From: Pseudoalteromonas sp. R3
GTDB taxonomy: Bacteria; Pseudomonadota; Gammaproteobacteria; Enterobacterales; Alteromonadaceae
Length of the DNA stretch: 64,000 bases
Reading direction: 5' to 3'
NCBI RefSeq assembly: GCF_004014715.1
Contig: NZ_CP034834.1
Location: 372,001-436,000 of the forward strand
Positions 1 to 9,251 of this stretch are shown in pieces; positions within the stretch are counted from its first letter, which is position 1; every line of letters begins with the position of its first letter. The notes below the pieces were generated by a model. It made no database searches. It saw only the letters and a program-made list of their open reading frames with translations, and was not told the DNA's origin. The position numbers and the translations under genes are program-made.

Positions 1-2510
1 TGGCTGCTGGTATCCTAACGGCGTGCGGCTCAGCGCAGCCATCGGCAGAAGTTAAGAAGGGGCTTGATATCTGGCCCAAAATACATTCAGAGGTGGGCAA
101 AGATCCCGAAATAGAGCGTCAGGTTGCGGCACTACTGAGCAAGATGACGTTAGAGCAGAAAGTGGCCCAGATGATCCAGCCTGAGATCCGTGACATCACA
201 GTCGAAGACATGCGGCGCTACGGTTTTGGTTCTTACCTCAACGGCGGCGGGGCATTTCCCGGCAACAACAAACATGCCAGTGTCAAAGACTGGGTCGACC
301 TTGCCGAAGCCATGTATCAGGCGTCAGTAGATGATTCGCTGGATGGCATTAATATTCCCACCATGTGGGGGACTGATGCGGTGCATGGCCACAACAATGT
401 GATTGGCGCGACGTTATTTCCTCATAATATCGGCCTGGGGGCTGCAAATAACCCTGAGCTGATTGAAAAAATTGCTCAGGCAACAGCGAAAGAAGTCATG
501 GCAACAGGCATTGACTGGGTATTTGCACCCACAGTTGCAACTGTGCGTGATGACCGCTGGGGCCGCACCTATGAAGGTTATTCTGAAGACCCCGAGATAG
601 TTAAAGCCTATGCGGCAGCCATAGTACATGGCTTGCAAGGCCATGCGGATGGAGATTTTTTGGGTGATGACCGGGTGATCAGTACCGTGAAGCACTTTCT
701 GGGCGATGGCGGCACGGTCAAAGGAGACGACCAGGGCAATAATATCGACTCAGAACAAATGCTGTTTGATATTCATGCACAGGGGTACGTGGGCGGTCTG
801 ACTGCGGGCGCACAATCTGTGATGGCGTCATTTAATAGCTGGCAGGGCGAGAAAATCCATGGTCATCATTACCTGCTGACCGAGGTCCTGAAGAACAAGA
901 TGGGGTTTGATGGCTTTGTGGTGGGTGACTGGAATGGCCATGGTCAGATCCCTGGCTGTCGCAATGATGATTGTCCACAGGCTGTTAATGCCGGCCTGGA
1001 TGTGTATATGGTGCCGACCGATGCCTGGAAGCCGTTGCTTGAAAATACCATTGCACAAGTCAAAGCGGGCTTTATTCCACAGTCTCGTATCGATGATGCC
1101 GTTACGCGTATCTTGCGGGTGAAATTCCGTGCGGGATTGTTTGATAAACCCAGTCCGGCAAAGCGTCCGCATGCAAACAATAGGCAATTGATTGGCCACG
1201 AAGCGCACCGCGAAATCGCACGTCAGGCTGTTCGAGAGTCCCTGGTTTTGCTCAAAAATAATCATCAGTTGCTACCACTGGCACCTAATCAACGCATTTT
1301 GGTAGCCGGAGATGCGGCCGATAACATAGGCAAGCAATCGGGTGGCTGGACTATTACCTGGCAGGGCACCAATAATCAGAATAGCGATTTTCCGGGCGGC
1401 CAGTCTATTTATGATGGCATAGCTCAACAGGTTCAGCTGGCAGGTGGCGAAGTTGAACTGAGTGAGAATGGCCAGTTTGTTACTAAGCCAGACGTTGCCA
1501 TTGTCGTATTCGGCGAAGAACCTTATGCTGAAGGGCACGGAGATCGGGAGACGCTGATTTATCAGCACGGCAATAAACGCGACCTGGCATTACTCAAATC
1601 GCTCAAGGCACAGGGCATTCCTGTGGTTTCAGTCTTTATCAGTGGCAGAGCTATGTGGGTCAACCCGGAACTCAATGCCAGTGATGCCTTCGTTGCAGCC
1701 TGGTTACCAGGCTCTCAGGGCGAAGCCGTTGCAGATGTTTTGCTGCGAAACGCTAAAGGCGAGATACAGCACGATTTTAGTGGCCGCCTGTCATTCTCCT
1801 GGCCTGCACATCCCAGCAAACCGGTCAATCGCTACGATGAAGACTATGCCCCTTTATTGCCCTACGGGTTTGGCCTGAGTTATGGAGACCCTTCAATTCT
1901 GAGTAACACTTTATCAGAAAAGGTAGATACCGCACTTAGCTCGTCAGATGTTTATGCGCTATTCAATGGTAAAGCACAGCAGCCATGGCAGATGAGACTG
2001 TTCTCAGGTGAACAAAACCTGCCTGTTAGTGCAAGTAGCATGGCTCTGGAGGGACTGAGTTACCGAACAATAGATAAGGACATTCAGGAAGATGCGTTCA
2101 GGGTTGACTGGCAGGGTCCCAAAGCGGGTGTTCAGTTTGTCAGTGGTAATGGTTTTAGAGAAGATTTAGCTCGTTATCAGGCTGTGGGTGGTGTGCTTAG
2201 CATGACAGTCAAACGCGGTGATGGGGTTGCAGACAAGGCGATTATTGGCATGCATTGCGAAAGTGAAGGAGATGTTCCGGGAAGTTGTCGGGCTCAGGTT
2301 GATATTAGTACTGAATTACAGGGTTTGGCAGCACAGCAATGGCAGGTACTGAGTATTGATTTACAATGTTTTGCCAGCAAAGGGGTGCAGTTTGATCAAA
2401 TGGTAATGCCATTTGAACTATATGCAACCGGCAGTATGAGCTTGTCGTTTAGTGACATCAGTATAATGCCTGCGGGGGATAAGCAAGCCACAGTTCATTG
2501 CCAGGACTAA
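1..2510 (+). CDS. GH3 beta-glucosidase/exo-beta-glucanase lipoprotein, 5' truncated
   Basis: Hydrolyses terminal beta-glucosyl residues of beta-glucans. The reading frame is already open at base 3, so the start lies before the window; a GTG at 93 is an internal codon. The first visible residues give a lipobox (L-T-A-C at about 18-29), so the mature enzyme should be an outer-membrane-anchored lipoprotein. Then follow the GH3 N-terminal barrel (MWGTDAVHGHNN, KHFLGDGGT, and the nucleophile region VVGDWNGHG with the Asp codon at 927-929), the GH3 C-terminal domain (about 1190-1890) and a further roughly 200-residue beta-rich C-terminal region. This architecture and about 835 visible residues match the ExoP-type exo-1,3/1,4-beta-glucanase known from Pseudoalteromonas (recalled, not searched). 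Family assignment is firm; exact linkage preference is inferred. Confidence 0.93.
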   Translation, partial: AAGILTACGSAQPSAEVKKGLDIWPKIHSEVGKDPEIERQVAALLSKMTLEQKVAQMIQPEIRDITVEDMRRYGFGSYLNGGGAFPGNNKHASVKDWVDLAEAMYQASVDDSLDGINIPTMWGTDAVHGHNNVIGATLFPHNIGLGAANNPELIEKIAQATAKEVMATGIDWVFAPTVATVRDDRWGRTYEGYSEDPEIVKAYAAAIVHGLQGHADGDFLGDDRVISTVKHFLGDGGTVKGDDQGNNIDSEQMLFDIHAQGYVGGLTAGAQSVMASFNSWQGEKIHGHHYLLTEVLKNKMGFDGFVVGDWNGHGQIPGCRNDDCPQAVNAGLDVYMVPTDAWKPLLENTIAQVKAGFIPQSRIDDAVTRILRVKFRAGLFDKPSPAKRPHANNRQLIGHEAHREIARQAVRESLVLLKNNHQLLPLAPNQRILVAGDAADNIGKQSGGWTITWQGTNNQNSDFPGGQSIYDGIAQQVQLAGGEVELSENGQFVTKPDVAIVVFGEEPYAEGHGDRETLIYQHGNKRDLALLKSLKAQGIPVVSVFISGRAMWVNPELNASDAFVAAWLPGSQGEAVADVLLRNAKGEIQHDFSGRLSFSWPAHPSKPVNRYDEDYAPLLPYGFGLSYGDPSILSNTLSEKVDTALSSSDVYALFNGKAQQPWQMRLFSGEQNLPVSASSMALEGLSYRTIDKDIQEDAFRVDWQGPKAGVQFVSGNGFREDLARYQAVGGVLSMTVKRGDGVADKAIIGMHCESEGDVPGSCRAQVDISTELQGLAAQQWQVLSIDLQCFASKGVQFDQMVMPFELYATGSMSLSFSDISIMPAGDKQATVHCQD

Positions 2511-2518
2511 CATATCAA

Positions 2519-2540
2519 TCAGGCACCTTTCGGTGCCTGA
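2519..2540. terminator. Shared hairpin between convergent GH3 and pepD genes
   Basis: Perfect inverted repeat TCAGGCACC-TTTC-GGTGCCTGA lying between the two convergent stop codons. Neither side carries a long T run, so it may be a weak bidirectional terminator or an RNA 3'-end stabiliser. Confidence 0.6.
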
Positions 2541-2558
2541 GAGATTCACTAAGCGGGG

Positions 2559-4031
2559 TTAGTCACGCTCAGGAATATTTTGCAGTAATGCCTGCATTTG
2601 TTGCCAATACAGGCCAACCGACTCAATGTGCACTTTCTCGTCAGGCGAGTGCGGGAATTTGATTGTCGGACCGAAGGAGATCATATCCATATTCGGGTAA
2701 GGTTCTTTAAACAAACCACATTCCAGTCCAGCGTGGATCACCATAATATCTGGCTTGTTGCCGTAAATTCCCTCATACATATCACGGAAAATATGCACCA
2801 GATCTGAGTTCGGATCCGGTTTCCAGCCCGGGTAAGCACCTGAAAATTCGATTTTCGCACCAGCCAGCGCTGCCAGTGAACTCAGTGTGCCTTCGACATC
2901 TGTACGACCCGAGTCAATCAAAGAGCGGATCAGGCAAAGCACTTCTACTTTATCTGCGTCAGTGGTGATCACGCCCAGGTTCAAAGACGTTTCTACAACA
3001 CCCTGAATATCATCGCTCATACGAACAACGCCATTCGGACAGGCATTGAGCAGAGCCAACAAAGTGTCCTGAGTATTTGCTGACATTGCACCAAGGGTTG
3101 TGTCTGTGTCGTTTACGGCAAAGGTCAGATTCGTTTCAATGGCACCAAGCTCGTTACTTAGCACAGCTTGGAATTCGCTCAGACGCTGTTCCAGCATGCT
3201 GCGCTGCGCCGGTGCAATGGCAATCGTTGCATAAGCTTCACGCGGAATAGCGTTGCGAAGTGAACCTCCTTTAAAAGCGACCAGGTTGTAGTCCACATCA
3301 TTTAGATGGTGACTTAATGCCCTTGCCAGCAATTTATTTGCGTTGCCGCGACCGGTATGAATATCGACGCCGGAGTGTCCGCCTTTAAGCCCTTTTAAAC
3401 TGATTTCTACAAGCTGATGTCCGGCTGTAATGGGTTGGCGCTCAACATTGACGGTCATGCTGGCATCTACACCACCGGCACACCCCATGTATATCTCACC
3501 TTCTTGCTCAGAGTCGGTATTAAGCAGGATATCACCTTCCAGCCAACCAGCTTCAAGTCCAAACGCGCCAGACATACCGGCTTCTTCGTCTACGGTCAGT
3601 AAAACTTCCAGAGGGCCGTGTGGAATATCCGATGAAGCCAGTACTGCAAGGCAAGACGCCATACCCATACCATTATCAGCGCCCAGAGTAGTGCCTTCAG
3701 CCGTAACCCACTCACCATCGATATAAGGGCGAATAGGGTCTTTGGTAAAGTCATGATCTGTGTCGTCGTTCTTCTGTGGCACCATGTCGATATGTGCCTG
3801 AAGGACAACTGGCTTACGATTTTCCATGCCAGGTGTCGCAGGCTTTTTAATGAATACGTTACCCGTATCATCACGGCGCACGGCCAGGCCCTGAGATGTT
3901 GCCCAATTAACGATGAAGGTGGCCAAAGCTTCTTCATGTTTTGATGGGTGCGGAATTGAACAGATCTGGTCAAAAAATTGCCATACAATCTGCGGTGCCA
4001 AATTGGCGATGTCGGAATGAGGTTTAAACAC
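2559..4031 (-). CDS. pepD: Aminoacyl-histidine dipeptidase (cytosolic non-specific dipeptidase), M20 family
   Basis: Zinc-dependent cytosolic dipeptidase (Xaa-His and other unblocked dipeptides). Visible signatures: N-terminal CSIPHPSKHEE, metal-site motifs VLQAHIDMVPQ, GTTLGADNGMG, TVDEEAGMSG and a late IHAGLECG. The frame stays open upstream to 4127, but the GTG at 4029-4031 is preceded by AAGGGG at good spacing and gives 490 residues, close to E. coli PepD (485); the extra 32 upstream residues look non-homologous. It supplies amino acids from peptides, which fits the secreted proteases nearby. It converges on the GH3 gene through a shared hairpin. Confidence 0.93.
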   Translation of the reverse strand: MFKPHSDIANLAPQIVWQFFDQICSIPHPSKHEEALATFIVNWATSQGLAVRRDDTGNVFIKKPATPGMENRKPVVLQAHIDMVPQKNDDTDHDFTKDPIRPYIDGEWVTAEGTTLGADNGMGMASCLAVLASSDIPHGPLEVLLTVDEEAGMSGAFGLEAGWLEGDILLNTDSEQEGEIYMGCAGGVDASMTVNVERQPITAGHQLVEISLKGLKGGHSGVDIHTGRGNANKLLARALSHHLNDVDYNLVAFKGGSLRNAIPREAYATIAIAPAQRSMLEQRLSEFQAVLSNELGAIETNLTFAVNDTDTTLGAMSANTQDTLLALLNACPNGVVRMSDDIQGVVETSLNLGVITTDADKVEVLCLIRSLIDSGRTDVEGTLSSLAALAGAKIEFSGAYPGWKPDPNSDLVHIFRDMYEGIYGNKPDIMVIHAGLECGLFKEPYPNMDMISFGPTIKFPHSPDEKVHIESVGLYWQQMQALLQNIPERD

Positions 4032-4204
4032 CGGGTTCCCCTTATTTGAACTATTGTCTTCCAGTCTGGACGTTTGTGAGTACGTATCGCACTGGTAAGT
4101 GGGTAAATTGTGTGGTGAGTTTACCATCGGCGGGTGTTTAGGGTCGAGTAGATAAGGCCAATTGAGCGCGAAGGCTTAACTGGCCCTGTAAAGGTGGCTG
4201 GCCT

Positions 4205-5272
4205 TTACTGTTGACATGCCTTGACGGCATCGGCGATGAGCTCCATGCCTGTTTGTTCGCAAGGAGGCAAGGTTTCATCAAAGTGCGTCAGCGGAGTGAC
4301 ACGTTCACCCCACTTAATGTAGCTGGCCGCCCAGGTAAGACCGGCGCCAAATGCGGCTGACATAATGTTTGCATGAGGCTTAATTAGCCCTTGTTCAACA
4401 GCTTCACACAAGGCGATGGCAATGGTCGCTGCTGAGGTATTACCATACTTATCGATATTCACCATGACTTTGTCGTCTGCAATATTGAGCTTTTTCTGGA
4501 TTGCCTGAATGATCCGCAGGTTCGCCTGATGCGGAACCAGCACGTCTATATCATCCAGCGACAAGTTTGCTTGGGCAAGTACATCGTCACAGGCGACGCT
4601 CATACCCGTCACGGCACGTTTAAAAATTTCACGTCCTTCGAACGCTAAGTCTGATGGGCCCGGTGGTTCATAGCGACTCAGATCTGTGCCATAGTTGGCA
4701 ATATGTAAAATACCTCTGTCTTCACTGTCACATCCGGTTTTGGTGCCAAGCAGGCCACAAGGCTCATCGCTGGCTTCGAGGATAACTGCACCAGCACCAT
4801 CACCAAATAGCACAGCGCTGTCGCGTTTTGCCCAATTGACGTACCAGGTCATACGCTCGGCAGCAACGACCACTGCACGTTTGATCATGCCAGCCTGGAT
4901 CTGTGCTGTTGCATTTTGTAATGCATATAAAAAGCCCGAACAGGCCGCATTGGTATCACAGGCTGCTGCGCCGACTGCACCAATGTTTTTCTGCACCAAT
5001 GAAGCGGTGTTGGCCACCATGGTTGAGGGAGTGCAGGTTGCAAGCAAGACCAAGTCTATATCTGAGCCTTTTAAACCGGCGCAGGCCAAAGCCTGTTTAC
5101 TGGCATAAGTAGCCAGTTCAGCGGTACTGACATGACTCACACGGCGAGACTTAATGCCAGTGCGGGTGCTGATCCATTCGTCATTGGTATCGACTATACT
5201 GCTTAATTCGTCATTACTGATAGAGGCGGGTGGGATTGCTTTACCCCATCCTGTTATTTTTGCGTACTTCAT
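4205..5272 (-). CDS. Beta-ketoacyl-ACP synthase III family protein (FabH-like, stand-alone)
   Basis: Thiolase-fold condensing enzyme that would join an acyl-CoA starter to malonyl-ACP. The Cys-His-Asn triad is visible: Cys in [12 protein letters not shown], His in [10 protein letters not shown], Asn in [10 protein letters not shown]. At 355 residues it is longer than canonical FabH (about 317), with a C-terminal extension rich in acidic and Thr residues. It is not in the usual plsX-fabH-fabD-acpP cluster: neighbours are pepD and an NTF2-like gene. This suggests a second KAS III with a specialised starter unit rather than the housekeeping copy, but that is inference. ATG at 5272 has AAGAGAT upstream. 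Confidence 0.88.
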   Translation of the reverse strand: MKYAKITGWGKAIPPASISNDELSSIVDTNDEWISTRTGIKSRRVSHVSTAELATYASKQALACAGLKGSDIDLVLLATCTPSTMVANTASLVQKNIGAVGAAACDTNAACSGFLYALQNATAQIQAGMIKRAVVVAAERMTWYVNWAKRDSAVLFGDGAGAVILEASDEPCGLLGTKTGCDSEDRGILHIANYGTDLSRYEPPGPSDLAFEGREIFKRAVTGMSVACDDVLAQANLSLDDIDVLVPHQANLRIIQAIQKKLNIADDKVMVNIDKYGNTSAATIAIALCEAVEQGLIKPHANIMSAAFGAGLTWAASYIKWGERVTPLTHFDETLPPCEQTGMELIADAVKACQQ

Positions 5273-5414
5273 TTTATCTCTTATTCAAATCCGACCAGTA
5301 GGCTAAAGCACAGTATATCGTAAACCTCATTGTGTTACACACAATTATCCCTTGTCGAAATCAATCAATTGACTAGACTGATAAGAAGTGGTGGCGTTAA
5401 TTGTTTGGTTTATA

Positions 5415-5810
5415 ATGCAAAAAATTAAATTTGATACGCTGGATATGCTAATTAGCCTGGAGCGGGAGTTGCTGGATCCTGCTGTGCGTGAAAATCCGCA
5501 GCGACTAGCACAATTGTTAGATGACGATTTCTATGAAATTTCTGCCAATGGACTGATGTTTAACAAGTCACATGTGTTGTCCAGGCTGCCTCGTGAGAAA
5601 GTCCCGCAGTTTTACAATCAGGGCTTCCAGGGACAAATGCTGGCCGAAAACCTTGCCCAAATCACTTATCATGCTGCTTATCGCAGAAATGCCTATTCTA
5701 ATTTAAATTATTCAGTCAGAATGTCCATTTGGCGCAACAGGGCATCTGGCTGGCAATTGCTGTTCCATCAGGGAACGCCATGCCCTGAGTTTAAACTTAA
5801 GTATGAGTAA
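5415..5810 (+). CDS. DUF4440 / NTF2-like protein
   Basis: Small soluble protein of about 131 residues. An N-terminal helix (LDMLISLERELLD), LLDDDFYEISANG, and a C-terminal strand ending near SGWQLLFHQGTP match the cone-shaped NTF2-like fold of DUF4440. No catalytic residues can be assigned. Two in-frame GTG codons lie upstream (5388, 5391), but ATG 5415 (MQKIKFDT) best fits the family N-terminus; no start has a strong Shine-Dalgarno site. Only 35 bases separate it from the downstream MscS gene, so they are probably co-transcribed. Confidence 0.78.
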   Translation: MQKIKFDTLDMLISLERELLDPAVRENPQRLAQLLDDDFYEISANGLMFNKSHVLSRLPREKVPQFYNQGFQGQMLAENLAQITYHAAYRRNAYSNLNYSVRMSIWRNRASGWQLLFHQGTPCPEFKLKYE

Positions 5811-5845
5811 CCCGGTAAAACTCCGGAACAGGATAGAGGTGTCTA

Positions 5846-6724
5846 TTGATTTACGTTGATAAACTGGTCGCAGTATTGAATTACCCATTGTTTACTTTTG
5901 CTGAGCGATCGTTTACCGCGGGTAAGTTGCTTTTGGTGCCGGTTTTGCTGTTTATTGGCATTTGGCTGACTCGGTATTTCGTCAACAAGCTTACCAGCAG
6001 GCTCCGAGCTACGAATACTGATCCAAATATGGTGCACTTAGTGCAAAGGCTATGTTACGTCCTTGCTATTGCTATTACGGTTATCACTATTTTGGATGTG
6101 ATAAACGTGCCCATAACCGCATTCGCATTTTTATCCGGCGCCATTGCCATTGGGTTTGGGTTCGGAGCACAAAATATCATCAATAATTTCATCAGCGGTT
6201 GGATCCTGATGTGGGAAAAACCCATCCGTATAGGTGACTTCCTTGAGGTGGAAGGGACTAAAGGAGTCGTGGAAAAGATCAATACTCGTTCAACTCGACT
6301 ACGTCGGGTAGATGGGGTGCATATGCTGATCCCAAACAGTAAATTATTGGAAAATACCGTTACCAACTGGACGCTGGTCGATAAGCTCATGAGAACGTCG
6401 GTACGGGTTGGCGTGGCTTACGGCACATCTGCGAAGCAGGTTGCTGCTTTAATTCAGCAAGCGACTGAAGAGCAGCCCGAGGTACTTTCCGATCCTAAGC
6501 CTCAGGTGACGTTCGAAGACTTTGGAGATAATGCATTGATATTTGAAGTCAATTTCTGGCTTAATTCTAACGTCGAAGGAGGCCTCAGGCAGGCCAGAAG
6601 CAAAATACGATTCCGACTCGATGAACTGTTTGCAGAACATGATATTGTCGTGGCTTTTCCGCAGCGCGACGTGCACATTGATGGGCAGATAGCCATTGTC
6701 AGGCAGTCCAGGCGAGCGAGTTGA
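5846..6724 (+). CDS. MscS-family small-conductance mechanosensitive channel
   Basis: Inner-membrane channel that releases solutes on hypo-osmotic shock. Predicted TM1 at about residues 27-45, TM2 about 68-88 and the pore-lining TM3 about 93-125 with the Gly/Ala-rich run AIAIGFGFGAQNIINNF. The beta domain follows (IRIGDFLEVEG, GVVEKINTRST, IPNSKLLENTVTNW) and then the alpha/beta C-terminal domain. The start is a TTG at 5846 preceded by AGAGG six bases upstream; no better ATG precedes the family N-terminus. At 292 residues it is a plain MscS (E. coli MscS 286). Probably in an operon with the DUF4440 gene; a hairpin with a T run ends the unit at 6768. Confidence 0.92.
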   Translation: MIYVDKLVAVLNYPLFTFAERSFTAGKLLLVPVLLFIGIWLTRYFVNKLTSRLRATNTDPNMVHLVQRLCYVLAIAITVITILDVINVPITAFAFLSGAIAIGFGFGAQNIINNFISGWILMWEKPIRIGDFLEVEGTKGVVEKINTRSTRLRRVDGVHMLIPNSKLLENTVTNWTLVDKLMRTSVRVGVAYGTSAKQVAALIQQATEEQPEVLSDPKPQVTFEDFGDNALIFEVNFWLNSNVEGGLRQARSKIRFRLDELFAEHDIVVAFPQRDVHIDGQIAIVRQSRRAS

Positions 6725-6736
6725 CCAGACTTTAAA

Positions 6737-6768
6737 ATATCGACACGAGGCGCGTGTCGATATGTTTT
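6737..6768 (+). terminator. Intrinsic terminator after the MscS gene
   Basis: Perfect 11-bp stem ATATCGACACG / CGTGTCGATAT with a 5-base loop (AGGCG) followed by GTTTTTA. It lies 13 bases after the mscS stop. It argues against kinase starts at 6696 or 6762, which would place coding sequence through the terminator. Confidence 0.8.
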
Positions 6769-6791
6769 TAATCCTCAAGACCAGAGCTTTC

Positions 6792-8033
6792 ATGTTAATT
6801 AACTTTTCACCTAATTCTGCGCTAGGCCAGTTGCTGTTGTTGCGTTCTATTGCCATCGTACTACAACTGGTATTGGTGCTGATTTCTCTGTGGTTTCTGG
6901 ACAAAAGCCTGCCTGAGCAGCCGGTGTTTACCGTTATTGCAGTAGAGTCCGTTTTTCAGTTGGCCAGTATCTACGCTTACCGCAAAGCCAGTGAGGTTTC
7001 GCCCGGAGCGATGGTGATGCAGCTGGTGGCTGATATTTTATTTCTGACTGTGTTGTTGTCCTTCCTCGGAGGGGCAAGTAACGCCTTTGTTTCTTTGTTA
7101 CTTTTGCCTTGCATCATTGCGGCTGTGACCGTACCGCCGCGTTTTGTGGTGTTTATCTCCGCGGCTGCTTTGTTGGCGTACGGATATTTGTATATGGTCG
7201 TGCCTATGCACCATCATGGCATGCATATGGGCCAACACTTGCTTGGCATGTTGGTAAACTTTGTCTTTATGGTGATAGTGATAGTCACTGTAGTGACATT
7301 TCTTGCAAGCCGTATTCAGCAACGCGAGCTTGCACTGGCAAAGAGCCGCGAAAAGCAACTCCAGCAGGAGCAGGTGTTGGCGCTGGGTAGCGCGGCTGCG
7401 CAAGTGACTCATCAACTGGCTACGCCCATTGCGCATCTAAACTTGTTGTTTGAGGAGCTGAATGAAGATTTTCCGCAGCACCCAGCGGTTAAAGACATGC
7501 AGGCACCACTTGCTCAGTGTAAAACACAGTTAGATGGTTTCAGAGCTCAGACTGAGTTGCTAAAACCCCACTCCCAGGTTAACAGTCAGAAGTTTGGGAC
7601 CTTGTGGCAACAGCTCCATGAATTGTTGACTTTACAGTTTCCCGAACTAAGCATTTCCAGCCAGTTACCCTCTGAGCCATTTTCAGTCAATGGTGACCCT
7701 ATGTTGATCCCAGCCTTGTTTAACCTGTTTGTTAATGCAGCAAAGGCCAATGAAAAGTGCTCGGCATCTAACCTGGAGGTAAGTGTTACCATATCAGAAG
7801 ACAAAACCAGCAACACGTGTCTGATGTGGTCTTTGTCTATCAGAGACTTTGGTCCTGGTATCGAAATGGACAAACTGGCGCTCATTGGTAAATCTGTGGT
7901 CGACAGTTCTTCTGGTTTGGGCATGGCGCTGTTGCTGTCGCATGCTACAATCGAACGTCTCGGAGGGACCTTGCATTTGTCTAACCATCAAACTCAGGGT
8001 GCTGTATCTGTGGTGACCTTACCTGTTTTATAA
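6792..8033 (+). CDS. RegB/PrrB-type redox sensor histidine kinase
   Basis: Membrane kinase that in this family senses the quinone-pool redox state. From ATG 6792 (413 residues): six predicted TM segments in about residues 14-172, the heptapeptide GGASNAF at 93-99 (RegB family consensus GGxxNPF, quinone-associated, here Pro replaced by Ala), a His/Met-rich loop at 139-149, phospho-acceptor His207 in VTHQLATP, Cys243 placed like the redox Cys of RegB, and an HATPase domain (NLFVNAAKAN; DFGPGIE; SSGLGMALLLS). ATG 6792 is chosen because longer frames run through the upstream terminator; its Shine-Dalgarno site is weak. The partner regulator starts three bases after the stop. Signal specificity is inferred from family. 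Confidence 0.88.
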   Translation: MLINFSPNSALGQLLLLRSIAIVLQLVLVLISLWFLDKSLPEQPVFTVIAVESVFQLASIYAYRKASEVSPGAMVMQLVADILFLTVLLSFLGGASNAFVSLLLLPCIIAAVTVPPRFVVFISAAALLAYGYLYMVVPMHHHGMHMGQHLLGMLVNFVFMVIVIVTVVTFLASRIQQRELALAKSREKQLQQEQVLALGSAAAQVTHQLATPIAHLNLLFEELNEDFPQHPAVKDMQAPLAQCKTQLDGFRAQTELLKPHSQVNSQKFGTLWQQLHELLTLQFPELSISSQLPSEPFSVNGDPMLIPALFNLFVNAAKANEKCSASNLEVSVTISEDKTSNTCLMWSLSIRDFGPGIEMDKLALIGKSVVDSSSGLGMALLLSHATIERLGGTLHLSNHQTQGAVSVVTLPVL

Positions 8034-8036
8034 ATT

Positions 8037-8558
8037 ATGAAGTTACTGATTATCGAGGACGATGTCCCTTTCGCTGCTACTTTATCACGCAGAATGACTA
8101 AACTTGGATTTGACTGTCAATGTGTACACGACGAAGCAAACATAGCTTCGCAGTGCCAGGCTTTTACACCTGACTATGTCTTGCTGGATATGAAGTTAAC
8201 TGCCAGCTCTGGCTTACAGCATATCGCGTTGCTCCGGGGGATTGTTCCCGATGCTAAAATTGTGCTTTTGACCGGTTTTGCCAGTATTGCGACTGCGGTT
8301 GAGGCGATTAAACTCGGGGCCGATGAATACCTGACTAAGCCTGCCGACACCCAGTTAATAGCCAAAACCTTGTTGGGGACGCAAGTCCAGCTACGCGATA
8401 TTGCTGATATTACCATGTCACCTGAGCGACTCGAGTGGGAACACATACAACAGACGCTGAAAGCGAACGAAGGTAACATTTCAGAAACCGCCAGGCAGCT
8501 AAACATGCACCGACGAACCCTGCAAAGAAAACTTCAGAAACGCCCAGTACTTAAATAA
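8037..8558 (+). CDS. RegA/ActR/PrrA-type response regulator
   Basis: Partner of the kinase encoded directly upstream. Receiver domain with phospho-acceptor Asp51 (YVLLDMKL), the Thr/Ser switch in VLLTGFAS and Lys in YLTKPAD, then a short Pro-containing linker and a Fis-type HTH (GNISETARQLNMHRRTLQRKLQ) that is highly characteristic of the ActR/RegA family. Length 173 residues is normal. In other proteobacteria this pair controls respiratory, redox and carbon metabolism genes; targets here are unknown. ATG at 8037 follows the kinase stop by three bases, implying translational coupling. Confidence 0.93.
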   Translation: MKLLIIEDDVPFAATLSRRMTKLGFDCQCVHDEANIASQCQAFTPDYVLLDMKLTASSGLQHIALLRGIVPDAKIVLLTGFASIATAVEAIKLGADEYLTKPADTQLIAKTLLGTQVQLRDIADITMSPERLEWEHIQQTLKANEGNISETARQLNMHRRTLQRKLQKRPVLK

Positions 8559-8634
8559 TCCATGCATAGCTCGGTTTGCTCTTCCAAAGGTTATTAACTA
8601 AATTGAAATTAGTGAAATAATCGAGGTAAGTGCT

Positions 8635-9039
8635 GTGACTGTGTTTGATGTAGATGTGGTTGCCGTAGTCATTGCGGCGATCTCCTCTTTTGCGTTGGGA
8701 GGAATATGGTACTCACCGCTGTTGTTTCATAAGTCCTGGCTTGAAGGGGCTGGGTTGACGGATTTAGATATACAGAATGCGGACCATAAACTGATATTCA
8801 GTGGCGCGATGTTTCTGTCTGTTCTGGCTGCCTTCCTGATGGCGGCACTTTTGGGTAAAAGCCCCGCGATTCTGGATGGTGTTCTACTTGGGTTAGCCGT
8901 GGGAGTATGCTTTGTTGCCAGCACACTTGGCACAAGTTACTTGTTCGAACAACGGCCCCTTAAACTGTTCCTGATTAATGCAGGGTATCACACAGCTCAG
9001 TTCTGTGTGATAGGTTTTGTGCTTGGCATACTAAGCTAA
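8635..9039 (+). CDS. DUF1761 membrane protein
   Basis: A 134-residue, four-TM integral membrane protein. The motif GGIWYSPLLFHKSW after the first TM is the hallmark of DUF1761. GTG start at 8635 with GAGGTAAG upstream at good spacing. Function is unknown. It lies 76 bases after the response regulator on the same strand with no clear hairpin between, so it may share the transcript. Confidence 0.82.
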   Translation: MTVFDVDVVAVVIAAISSFALGGIWYSPLLFHKSWLEGAGLTDLDIQNADHKLIFSGAMFLSVLAAFLMAALLGKSPAILDGVLLGLAVGVCFVASTLGTSYLFEQRPLKLFLINAGYHTAQFCVIGFVLGILS

Positions 9040-9251
9040 TGGTTTGTCTTATTTAATTGCTTGCTTAATGCACCTTGGCTGGACATAACCAAACGTTTTA
9101 ATCACTTTGTTTTTCAACTCAAAAACACGGACATTTATCCTGTGCTCGCGAGGGCATGCCACCTATCATAGAAAGGTTTGTGCTGTTTCAAAGACTGAAA
9201 ATCACCCTACCCATGGATCCGGGCCAGCGTGTTTGGGTGAGCCTATTTTAT

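Noticed and set aside
4695..5108. Open frame of 137 codons antisense to the KAS III gene
   Set aside because: Fully inside a clear coding gene, low-complexity composition, no ribosome site.
6055..6390. Open frame antisense to the MscS gene
   Set aside because: Shadow of a conserved membrane protein; no start signals.
6696..6791. Longer N-terminus for the RegB-like kinase
   Set aside because: It would read through the mscS stop region and a perfect 11-bp terminator hairpin, and the added residues lack family resemblance.
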